Under the pieces are notes generated by a model that was not told where the DNA came from, searched no databases, and saw nothing but the letters and a program-made list of their open reading frames with translations. 13,874 nt of DNA from positions 1 through 13,874 of the forward strand of contig JAKSDB010000345.1 of the NCBI GenBank assembly GCA_022360415.1. The letters are read 5' to 3'. Source of the DNA: Chlorobiales bacterium (GTDB lineage: Bacteria > Bacteroidota > Chlorobiia > Chlorobiales > Chlorobiaceae). The translations under genes and the position numbers were made by a program. Positions within the stretch are counted from its first letter, which is position 1. Each line of letters begins with the position of its first letter. Below, one piece after another: positions 1-6,208 of the stretch.

Positions 1-509
1 AATGCTTCCTTCAGCCCGAGAGTAAAAAGCCCGAGGTTGGCGACAATCAGAAAAAGAACGTCGAAAATGTAGTATCGTACGGACACTTCGCGCCATATTC
101 CGGAAATGGAGAGCCTCGAAAAAATCTCTTTTGCCGCCGATGAAACAACGACTATCAGAAAAAGGCCGACAATAGCCTTGAGAAACGGCCACCTCAAGTA
201 CACAGCCAGAACAACCAGAAAAAGGGAAAGAAGCACGCCAAAAATATAGCGCATCTGTTTTTCGGGATCGACTTCGAGCTCGGGATAGATTGCAGAGATC
301 AGATAGCGGTTGAGAATAAGGATGGCGAGATTGCCAAAGCCTGTAAAAAATATATAGGGGTGCACCGTATTGAGAAACACACTGCCCGTCAACGCCGCCG
401 CCGCGCCGAGAAAAGCGGCTGCTGCAATGATGAATACCGATACCGAGAGGTATATCCTTACAATTGCGGCGGGCTCGATAGCGAGCCTGTTTTGTTCAGC
501 ACCCTGCAT
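1..509 (-). CDS. Membrane protein of unknown function, partial (C-terminus beyond window)
   Basis: The frame opens with ATG at 509 (MQGAEQNRLA) and stays open to the left edge, about 169 residues. I do not recognise the family. It is very hydrophobic, with about five likely membrane helices: near residues 17-40, 47-64 (in TVHPYIFFTGFGNLAILILN), 86-101, 104-121 and 146-163, with a short charged loop between helices (ELEVDPEKQ). The His-Pro-Tyr-X-Phe-Phe-X-Gly-Phe-Gly pattern in helix 2 faintly recalls heme-copper-like or NnrS-like membrane proteins, but that is too weak to name it. The start codon lies inside the last codons of the upstream DoxX-like gene (14-base overlap), with a purine-rich stretch (GGGGAG) just before ATG, so the two are probably translationally coupled and cotranscribed. 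Confidence 0.75.
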   Translation of the reverse strand, partial: MQGAEQNRLAIEPAAIVRIYLSVSVFIIAAAAFLGAAAALTGSVFLNTVHPYIFFTGFGNLAILILNRYLISAIYPELEVDPEKQMRYIFGVLLSLFLVVLAVYLRWPFLKAIVGLFLIVVVSSAAKEIFSRLSISGIWREVSVRYYIFDVLFLIVANLGLFTLGLKEA

Positions 510-918
510 GCTCCCCTGCTTTTCCGAGTTCACTGTAGGCAATGAAAGACATACCGATAAGAGACACGTTAAGAACCAACGGATTGAACGGCAATGTAAA
601 AAGTGCAGGATGGAAAACCGCGACATAACCGAGGAGGATCAGTAACGCAGGAACATTCAGCAGAAAAATCCAGCCTCGTCTGGTAAACAGAAGGATAATA
701 CCGAAAAGAATCTCTCCAAACCCCATCCATAAAATCATTGTACAGGCCAGCTCTTGTGCCCCTGTTACATATTGCAGAAGCTCGATCTCCGCCGGGCTGC
801 GACAGATCACTTTTGGCACCGCTCCCTGGTATATCCAGGAAAAAGCCAGAACAGCCCGGGAAACCAGCAGTATCGGAGAATTCTCTCTGAAAATGTTCAT
901 GATGACGAAAAAATACAT
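496..918 (-). CDS. DoxX-like small membrane protein
   Basis: About 140 residues from ATG at 918 (MYFFVIMNIF). Four hydrophobic segments make up most of the protein. The first carries the pattern SRAVLAFSWIYQGAVPKVI followed by a conserved-looking P-x-E-x-x-L-L, which I recognise as the hallmark of the DoxX-like family (PF13781 type); the central 'MGFGEILFGIILL' segment also fits. Members are integral inner-membrane proteins of poorly defined function, sometimes tied to redox or sulfur chemistry; no catalytic role can be assigned. The frame extends to a TTG at 960, but that would be translated through a hairpin, so I prefer ATG 918, with only a weak AGG upstream; ATG 900 is also possible. The stop overlaps the next membrane gene by 14 bases. 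Two terminator-like hairpins separate it from the phosphate genes, so it is probably not part of the Pst operon. Confidence 0.75.
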   Translation of the reverse strand: MYFFVIMNIFRENSPILLVSRAVLAFSWIYQGAVPKVICRSPAEIELLQYVTGAQELACTMILWMGFGEILFGIILLFTRRGWIFLLNVPALLILLGYVAVFHPALFTLPFNPLVLNVSLIGMSFIAYSELGKAGEHAGC

Positions 919-925
919 TAAAAAA

Positions 926-946
926 ACCTGAAAATGTCTTTCAGAT
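926..946 (-). terminator. Weak terminator or attenuator-like hairpin before the DoxX-like gene
   Basis: Read on the minus strand, CTGAAA-GACAT-TTTCAG forms a perfect 6-bp stem (928-944), extendable by a G-U and an A-U pair, followed by G and seven T (926-920) that run directly into the preferred start codon at 918. It could be a second terminator behind the one at 974-1003, or a leader attenuator of the DoxX-like gene. The stem is AT-rich and modest. Confidence 0.4.
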
Positions 947-973
947 GATCTCCAGGGCAAACCGGTTTACAAC

Positions 974-1003
974 AAAAAGGGCGAATGGTTGTTCGCCCTT
1001 TTT
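974..1003. terminator. Bidirectional rho-independent terminator after the PhoU paralogue
   Basis: A perfect 12-bp inverted repeat, AAAAAGGGCGAA / TTCGCCCTTTTT, with a 6-base loop TGGTTG. The A/T ends provide a U-tract in either direction. It sits 30 bases after the stop of the PhoU-like gene and closes the phosphate locus on this side. Confidence 0.93.
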
Positions 1004-1033
1004 ATCAACACAGTGTAAAAAAACGCTTTGCTG

Positions 1034-1786
1034 TCACAGAAGTTTCTTCGCGATATCGCAGGCTATATCGGCTGACATTTTTACATGTTCGATAACCGAC
1101 AGTATACCTGTGGAATTCGTGATGTTGTCATCGTTGACTTCGGCTTTCAGTTTCGAAACCGCTTTCCGGTAAATGCCGTCTATCTTGGCCATCATGTCAA
1201 GTGTTTCCTGCGCATGCTTGCTGTTACCGCTCACGAATGCCTCAACGGCTTTTTTGATCATCTCCGCGACGTCATCCCCCATTGGCTTGAGGTCATACTC
1301 ATCCCTGTGAAGTATTTCCGGGTTGGCAAGCCTGATATACTCCGTTTTGTCAGCGATGTTCAATGCATATTGACCAAGAATTTCAAGCTTCTGCATTATC
1401 TCGCGCGCGGTGTCAACGACCTTTCTGTTCTCTTCCCCAAGGTCCTGGAAACAACTGTATGCCAGACAGAGATACTCGACCTCGAACTTGCCTTTCTGGA
1501 TATACTCCTTGTCAAACTCGAACGCAGACTGTGCAAGATCGCTGTTTTTCTTGGTCGATGCGCGAATGACAAGCATCAGGTTGTTCTCGACATTGGAAGA
1601 AAGCTTTGTCAGCTTCTGCTTCAGTGTTTCGAGCTGCTCATGAACCGGACCTTCGGGCTTTGTTGCGAGACTGAACTTTGCCGGATCGATCTTGATTGTA
1701 AACGCATCCGGACGCGCAACTTTTTCTATCCCCTTTTTGGCACCGCCGTCACCGGCTGATCCGCTTTTTTTCCCGAAAAGTTTCAT
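1034..1786 (-). CDS. Divergent PhoU-family protein (second PhoU paralogue)
   Basis: 250 residues, probably all-helical and cytosolic. A basic, low-complexity N-terminus (KKSGSAGDGGAKKG, residues 6-19) precedes two PhoU-like helical repeats. The repeat ends align with those of the orthodox PhoU next door: L-E-I-L-G-Q-Y-A-L-N-I-A (134-145) against L-E-R-I-G-D-L-A-V-H-I-A, and K-M-S-A-D-I-A (236-242) against E-R-I-G-D-H-A. PhoU binds metal through the acidic E-x-x-x-D motif in each repeat; here repeat 1 has D changed to Q and repeat 2 has E changed to K, so one ligand is lost in each. The fold is therefore PhoU but metal binding is doubtful. It has its own promoter (1868-1896), and terminators lie on both sides, so it is a separate single-gene unit rather than the tail of the pst operon. 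The likely role is an accessory regulator of phosphate transport or signalling. DUF47-type proteins are related alternatives. Confidence 0.82.
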   Translation of the reverse strand: MKLFGKKSGSAGDGGAKKGIEKVARPDAFTIKIDPAKFSLATKPEGPVHEQLETLKQKLTKLSSNVENNLMLVIRASTKKNSDLAQSAFEFDKEYIQKGKFEVEYLCLAYSCFQDLGEENRKVVDTAREIMQKLEILGQYALNIADKTEYIRLANPEILHRDEYDLKPMGDDVAEMIKKAVEAFVSGNSKHAQETLDMMAKIDGIYRKAVSKLKAEVNDDNITNSTGILSVIEHVKMSADIACDIAKKLL

Positions 1787-1836
1787 TGTTCAGTATAGGC
1801 TAAGCTGTTTATTAAAACGCCAGAAAACCTCCATGG

Positions 1837-1858
1837 TGAGCGTACATTGACACGCTCA
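1837..1858. promoter_or_regulatory. Operator-like inverted repeat or 5' UTR hairpin before the PhoU paralogue
   Basis: TGAGCGT and ACGCTCA form a perfect 7-bp inverted repeat around the 8-base centre ACATTGAC. It lies about 10 bases downstream of the predicted -10 element, so it would start close to the transcription start. It could be a repressor operator or a stem-loop at the 5' end of the mRNA. Confidence 0.4.
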
Positions 1859-1867
1859 TTTCAGGTG

Positions 1868-1896
1868 GTGATAATTTAGCTGTGTGGAAGGGTCAA
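1868..1896 (-). promoter_or_regulatory. Predicted sigma-70-type promoter of the PhoU paralogue
   Basis: Minus strand: -35 TTGACC (1896-1891), exactly 17 bases, then -10 TATCAC (1873-1868). That is five of six and four of six matches to the housekeeping consensus at optimal spacing. It lies just after the terminator that ends the phoU transcript and about 82 bases before the ATG at 1786, as expected for an independent promoter. There is no Pho-box-like repeat next to it. Confidence 0.5.
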
Positions 1897-1903
1897 TTGC
1901 AAG

Positions 1904-1954
1904 AAAAAAAACCGGCATGTATGGCCCTGCATCATTCCGGAGGGCCGTATATGC
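1904..1954 (-). terminator. Rho-independent terminator after phoU
   Basis: Minus strand: two 14-base arms (1954-1941 and 1928-1915) with 12 pairs and two mismatches around a 12-base loop, then CCGG and eight T (1911-1904). The GC-rich inner stem is GGCCCT / AGGGCC. It begins 10 bases after the phoU stop codon and ends the main pst-phoU operon. Confidence 0.82.
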
Positions 1955-1963
1955 GGAATCAAC

Positions 1964-2650
1964 CTAATCTTTAAGGGACTGGATAAGCTTTTCAAAAGAA
2001 CCCTCTGTATGCCGGACAATCTCTCCGGTGACAAGATACAGCACTTCCCTCGCTACCCGGGTTGCATGATCGCCGATCCTTTCTATGTAACGAGAGATGC
2101 TCATTGCTACAATATACTGGTTCACATCAGCCTCGGCGTACCGTATTTCAGCCGAAACTTTTTTGAAAACGGCACGATGCATCGCGTCAAGCTCCTCATC
2201 CATATCGCACACTTCTTCGGCCAACTGGCGATCCTTGTTTACAAACGCCTGAATTGCTTTCTGCGCCATCTCTTTGGCGAGCATTCCCATTTTTTCGAAA
2301 TGGAAATTCCTCAGTATTTCTTCTTTTATTTCGGGCACCCTTTCGGCAATATGTACGGCCAGATCTCCGATTCGTTCAAGATCGGTATTGATTTTGAGAA
2401 TGGTGATAATCGTTCTCAGATCTTTTGCCACCGGCTGTTGAAGCGCAAGAAAAACAAGGCACTGTTCTTCAAGCCTGACCTCCGATGCATCGATCTCGCC
2501 ATCGGCGAGCTTGATATCACTGCCACCTGTTGCATCAGTGTTCAACAGGGCGTCCATTGCCAGGGAAAAGTTTTTCAGAACTTTGTCGGAAAGGATAACC
2601 AATGAATTTGATAGTTCCTTTATGTGCTCGTGAACGGGTCTGTCCGCCAT
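1964..2650 (-). CDS. phoU: Phosphate signalling protein PhoU
   Basis: 228 residues, the usual PhoU length. Two three-helix PhoU repeats are visible, each ending in the intact metal-cluster motif E-R-I-G-D (residues 92-96 and 190-194). PhoU is a cytosolic adaptor that, in well-studied bacteria, couples the PstSCAB transporter to the PhoR kinase and holds the Pho regulon off when phosphate is plentiful. It follows pstB by 19 bases, as is typical, and the transcript ends at the terminator 10 bases after its stop. The ATG at 2650 is the natural start (MADRPVHEHIKEL); the ribosome site is poor, so translation may be coupled to pstB. Confidence 0.95.
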   Translation of the reverse strand: MADRPVHEHIKELSNSLVILSDKVLKNFSLAMDALLNTDATGGSDIKLADGEIDASEVRLEEQCLVFLALQQPVAKDLRTIITILKINTDLERIGDLAVHIAERVPEIKEEILRNFHFEKMGMLAKEMAQKAIQAFVNKDRQLAEEVCDMDEELDAMHRAVFKKVSAEIRYAEADVNQYIVAMSISRYIERIGDHATRVAREVLYLVTGEIVRHTEGSFEKLIQSLKD

Positions 2651-2669
2651 ATGAGTAGTGTTTTAATGT

Positions 2670-3530
2670 TCAGCTGAACCTTCCTGTAATGTAATCTTCG
2701 GTCACCTGGTCCCTTGGATTGGTAAAAAGCTGTTTGGTAGGGGCATATTCCACCAGATCACCCTCATAATAAAACATGGTATAGTCGGATACACGGGAAG
2801 CCTGCTGCATGTTATGAGTGACAATAAGTATAGTGTAACTGCCCCGCAATTCCTCGATCAGATCCTCGATTTTTGCTGTCGCCTTGGGGTCAAGGGCGGA
2901 TGTCGGTTCATCGAGCAGGAGAATCTCCGGTTCCACGGCGAGGGTTCTGGCGACACACAGGCGCTGCTGCTGACCACCGCTCAGCCCGAGAGCATTTCTG
3001 TCGAGGCGGTCTTTCACCTCATCCCAAAGAGCAGCCTTGAGCAGGCTCTTTTCAACGATTTCTTCAAGAGTTTTTTTATCATTGACACCATGCAGCCTGG
3101 GGCCGTAGGCAATGTTGTCGAAAATCGATTTCGGAAAAGGGTTCGGTTTCTGGAACACCATCCCGATCTTCTTTCTGAGCTGAACCTCGTCGGTAAACCT
3201 GCCGTATATATCCTCGCCATCAAACATGATTGTTCCTGTCGTATAGCAGGAGGGAATCAGGTCGTTCATCCGGTTGATCGCCCGCAGAAACGTACTTTTT
3301 CCACAGCCGCTGGGCCCGATGATCGCGGTCACGTACTTTGAAAGAATATCGGCATTGACCTTTTTTACCGCTTCGAAATCACCATAGAAAATCGAGAAAT
3401 TCTTTGCACTCACATGCGGTTTTCCGCCGTCCTTTACCCTCTGTCTTTCAGGAGGAAGAAAAATCTCCCGGTTGGTGTCGCTTTTTGCCGCCACTTCCCT
3501 TGCTTCCTTTTCCCCTGCGGTCATCTGCAT
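2670..3530 (-). CDS. pstB: Phosphate ABC transporter ATPase PstB (second system)
   Basis: 286 residues. All ABC motifs are present: Walker A GPSGCGKST (72-80), Q-loop in VFQKPNPFP (Q127), signature LSGGQQQR (183-190), Walker B ILLLDEP (203-209), and the switch histidine in IVTHN (H239). The sequence around Walker A (FLRAINRMND) and the C-terminal EDYITGR are diagnostic of PstB. It works as a dimer on the cytosolic face, powering phosphate import through PstC and PstA. About 35 extra N-terminal residues, polar and charged, precede the domain; a later start is possible, although ATG 3530 has AAAGG about 10 bases upstream. It follows pstA by only 6 bases and precedes phoU. It is clearly related to, but not a copy of, the PstB at 8924-9769. 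Confidence 0.96.
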   Translation of the reverse strand: MQMTAGEKEAREVAAKSDTNREIFLPPERQRVKDGGKPHVSAKNFSIFYGDFEAVKKVNADILSKYVTAIIGPSGCGKSTFLRAINRMNDLIPSCYTTGTIMFDGEDIYGRFTDEVQLRKKIGMVFQKPNPFPKSIFDNIAYGPRLHGVNDKKTLEEIVEKSLLKAALWDEVKDRLDRNALGLSGGQQQRLCVARTLAVEPEILLLDEPTSALDPKATAKIEDLIEELRGSYTILIVTHNMQQASRVSDYTMFYYEGDLVEYAPTKQLFTNPRDQVTEDYITGRFS

Positions 3531-3536
3531 TACTGT

Positions 3537-4883
3537 TTAACCTTTTAATTTTTTGGAAATCCTTGCTCTCAGCAATATAGCCGATAAATTAAGCAAAAGG
3601 ACGATCGAAATCAGCGCAAGCACCATACCATACTGCACATGTCGTATCTCGCTGGCGGCCTCGTGCTCGCTGGCAAGGTTGTAGATATTCCAGGATAGTG
3701 CCGGTGTCGGGGAATTGAGTACGTCGGCTATCCCTATTGTCGCCCCCACGCTGACAGCAGCGGTAAAAATAATCGGGGCGGTCTCACCAGCGGCACGTCC
3801 GAGGCTTATGATCCCTCCGGTAATGATGCCCGGCAATGCGGCAGGCAAAATAACCGTCATAATGGTCCTCCATTTCGTGGAACCGAGACTTAAAGAAGCT
3901 TCCTTGTAGGTTTTCGGCACCGCGAGGATCGCTTCTTCGGCCGCCCTGATGATTGTCGGAAGAACCATGATGGCAAGCGTCAATGACCCTGCAAGGACGC
4001 TCTTCGACTCGGATACCTTGACCGTATTGATGAAGAAAGCCAAACCGAAGAGACCGAAGACGATGCTCGGCACCCCGGCAAGTGTACTGTTGGCACTACG
4101 CAGGATACTGGTAAAAATGTTATCCTTTGCATACTCCGTAAAATAGATGGCGGCAATCACCCCAAGAGGAAAGGCAAACAGCATGGCTCCTGCCGCAAGA
4201 AAGAAAGTGCCCTGGATTTCAGCCCAGATACCGCCGAAAATATGTGCGTCGAGCGACCTTTCGGTAATAAATCCCCAGTAAAATGTCATCTCCGGAAGCA
4301 GCATTTTCTCGAGGCTGTTTTCCATATAGGGAAACAGCGCGGCTAACGCAGTACCTGCAAATTCATCCGATCTTGGCACAAAATACTGCTTGGCCATCTC
4401 ATCGGGATTCGAGTAATCCCATTTAGACACGAACATGAGGTCATGCAAGGCTTCCTCGGCTTTCTCCCAGCGTGTCGTCCCGTACTGATAGCGAAGCAGA
4501 ATAGGCTCCATATCTCCCGGAAGCGGTCCGAAAAGGTGTGCGAGAACCTTCCTTACTTTTGTATACTGAGAACGATACTTTTTCTTCTCTGTCGGCTCCA
4601 TCAGCTCCATTTCACTTTCAAAAGCATCGAGCATTGCATAAACCTTGTTTCTGTATATATCGGTTTCTTCAGTCTGCTGTCTGATAACCGCAAGGTCTCC
4701 TTTTCCGAACTCGTTGTATTGAAGTTTCCTGTGCTCAACCGTTCCCTTGAAAAAAATCGCTCCGATCCCCCCGGTAAAAATCGGCACGATGACAACCAGC
4801 AGAGCCGCTGCCATAAGCAGAATCGAAGTGATGCCAACCGCCGTAAACGACCGGTCGAGAATTTTTCTGGTTCCGAGATCCAT
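3537..4883 (-). CDS. pstA: Phosphate ABC transporter permease PstA (second system), with a large extracytoplasmic domain
   Basis: 448 residues, against roughly 280-300 in the classical family. One membrane helix (about 16-38) is followed by some 180 mostly hydrophilic residues (40-220) before the permease core begins at FFLAAGAMLFAFPLG. The core carries the ABC coupling-loop pattern (EASLSLGSTKWRTIMTVILP, 328-347) and the PstA signature A-G-E-T-A-P (365-370). By topology the insertion faces the periplasm, so it could contact PstS or shape substrate access; that is inference. Its sequence does not look like the insertion in the other PstA of this window. It is separated from pstC by 26 bases and from pstB by 6, so it is clearly cotranscribed with both. 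No strong ribosome site precedes ATG 4883. Confidence 0.93.
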   Translation of the reverse strand: MDLGTRKILDRSFTAVGITSILLMAAALLVVIVPIFTGGIGAIFFKGTVEHRKLQYNEFGKGDLAVIRQQTEETDIYRNKVYAMLDAFESEMELMEPTEKKKYRSQYTKVRKVLAHLFGPLPGDMEPILLRYQYGTTRWEKAEEALHDLMFVSKWDYSNPDEMAKQYFVPRSDEFAGTALAALFPYMENSLEKMLLPEMTFYWGFITERSLDAHIFGGIWAEIQGTFFLAAGAMLFAFPLGVIAAIYFTEYAKDNIFTSILRSANSTLAGVPSIVFGLFGLAFFINTVKVSESKSVLAGSLTLAIMVLPTIIRAAEEAILAVPKTYKEASLSLGSTKWRTIMTVILPAALPGIITGGIISLGRAAGETAPIIFTAAVSVGATIGIADVLNSPTPALSWNIYNLASEHEAASEIRHVQYGMVLALISIVLLLNLSAILLRARISKKLKG

Positions 4884-4909
4884 GAGTTCAAGGGTTAAAT
4901 GATTGCAGC

Positions 4910-6073
4910 CTACTCCCCTGCAAGAATCTTTCTCTGCCTGACGACGATACGCTCACTGACAAGGTTGCTGATAAAACTGAAAACGAGAAGAAGAAGCCCC
5001 ATCGCGAAGAGCACATGGTATCGTGCAGATCCCGTAACCTGGTCCGCCTCACCCATATCTCCGGCAATTGTCGCTGTAAGGGTTCTTATGGAATCAAGGT
5101 AGTTAAACCAGGGCTCGGGAATATGAGATGAGTTACCCGATGCCATCCACACAACCATTGTTTCACCAATGGCACGCATGATGCCAAGGATCACAGCAGC
5201 CAGAATACCGCTGCTCGCGGCAGGAAGAACAGTTCTCACCAGTGTCTCGGCTCTTGTAGCACCGAGAGCGTAACTGCCCTCTCTCAACTCCCGCCCGACT
5301 GCCTGCAGGGAATCTTCCGAAACACTGACTATTGTCGGCAGTGCCATAAAGCTGAGAATAAGGGAAACATTGAGAGCGTTTGTTCCGCTTAATATCTGGA
5401 TAGCATTGAGGGTTTTTCCAACCCAGTATAGAAAGAGAACAGCGACTGTTCCCAGAACCGCTGTAATAACAATACGTAGTGACTTTCGCCTCGACTCGTC
5501 TCCGCTCCCTGAGGTCAACAGATCTGAAGCGACAATAACCGCAAGAAGAACAAACGGACCGGCAATCAGCCACCATGCCCACATCAGTATAGGGCCTCCA
5601 TAATTTTGAAGGAGAGGCGCAAAAATAACAAGTGCGAAAAAGCCGAAAGCCACGGAAGGAATCGCCGCAAGCATCTCGATGACCGGCTTGGCATATTGCC
5701 TGACAGAAAAAGGCAGGACATCACTGAGACATATTGCTGCAGATATCCCCAGGGGAACCGCAACAAGAGCCGAGCCGATTGTCACCATTCCGCTCCCGTA
5801 GATAATGGCAAGGGCCCCGAATTCACCGGGTTCATCTGCAGGATACCAGTTCGTACTGGTGAAAAACTCCGCAAATCCGCGCTGCCGAAAAAAAGGTATT
5901 GCGTCTACTGCGACGAAGTAGAAAATGAACAGCACGACAATAGCGACAAATGATGCCACAACCAGCAGAAAACCTTCACCGAGAAACTTGGCGATCCTTT
6001 GTCTGCGAAGCTTTTCCGGAGTAAGCACGAAAGCATTCGACTTTGTCCCGCTACCTGATACCGTATCCGCCAT
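4910..6073 (-). CDS. pstC: Phosphate ABC transporter permease PstC (second system), with two extra helices
   Basis: 387 residues, against about 310-320 usually. After a polar N-terminus and a first helix (34-56), the standard core follows: FGALAIIYGSGMVTIG (85-100), KPVIEMLAAIPSVAFGFFAL (129-148), then an insertion of about 65 residues (158-223), then LNVSLILSFMALPTIVSVSE. The insertion holds two hydrophobic segments (about 161-185 and 199-219) joined by a polar loop, SGSGDESRRKS. The coupling loop REGSYALGATRAETLVRTVLP is at 264-284 and the PstC signature A-I-G-E-T-M at 301-306. It heads the second transporter, preceded by a 135-base gap with a Pho-box-like site, so it may begin its own transcript as well as receive read-through from the first transporter. 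Confidence 0.95.
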   Translation of the reverse strand: MADTVSGSGTKSNAFVLTPEKLRRQRIAKFLGEGFLLVVASFVAIVVLFIFYFVAVDAIPFFRQRGFAEFFTSTNWYPADEPGEFGALAIIYGSGMVTIGSALVAVPLGISAAICLSDVLPFSVRQYAKPVIEMLAAIPSVAFGFFALVIFAPLLQNYGGPILMWAWWLIAGPFVLLAVIVASDLLTSGSGDESRRKSLRIVITAVLGTVAVLFLYWVGKTLNAIQILSGTNALNVSLILSFMALPTIVSVSEDSLQAVGRELREGSYALGATRAETLVRTVLPAASSGILAAVILGIMRAIGETMVVWMASGNSSHIPEPWFNYLDSIRTLTATIAGDMGEADQVTGSARYHVLFAMGLLLLVFSFISNLVSERIVVRQRKILAGE

Positions 6074-6132
6074 ATATAGGGCATGTTAAATCTGAAAAAA
6101 GAGTCGAACAGAACCCGAAAACCGTACTGTAA

Positions 6133-6160
6133 TGTATACTCGGATGTCGTCGATGGCAAA
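6133..6160 (-). promoter_or_regulatory. Possible internal promoter before the second pstC
   Basis: Minus strand: a weak -35 TTTGCC (6160-6155), a 16-base spacer, and -10 TATACA (6138-6133). It lies just downstream of the Pho-box-like site and about 60 bases before the ATG at 6073. The -10 is good and the -35 poor, as would suit an activator-dependent promoter. Confidence 0.3.
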
Positions 6161-6167
6161 TCTGCAC

Positions 6168-6185
6168 GTGTTACAAATCTGTTAC
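6168..6185. promoter_or_regulatory. Pho-box-like direct repeat upstream of the second pstC
   Basis: Plus-strand sequence GTGTTAC-AAAT-CTGTTAC: two 7-base units, six of seven identical, with an 11-base period. This is the architecture of the PhoB-family binding site (CTGTCAT, four A/T-rich bases, CTGTCAT). It occupies the only sizeable gap between the two transporters. Its near edge is 94 bases from the start codon, exactly the same as for the site before the porin. The repeat reads away from the gene on the plus strand, opposite to the E. coli convention. Confidence 0.55.
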
Positions 6186-6208
6186 TTTTCGGGAGAGCAT
6201 TCTGTGCC

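Noticed and set aside
959..968. Perfect palindrome AAACCGGTTT before the DoxX-like gene
   Set aside because: A 10-base palindrome is common by chance and no second copy or promoter context supports an operator.
1085..2605. Plus-strand open frames of about 200 codons (1085-1759 and 2009-2605) opposite the two PhoU genes
   Set aside because: Both are antisense shadows of PhoU-family genes with clear motifs; no ribosome site or recognisable domain.
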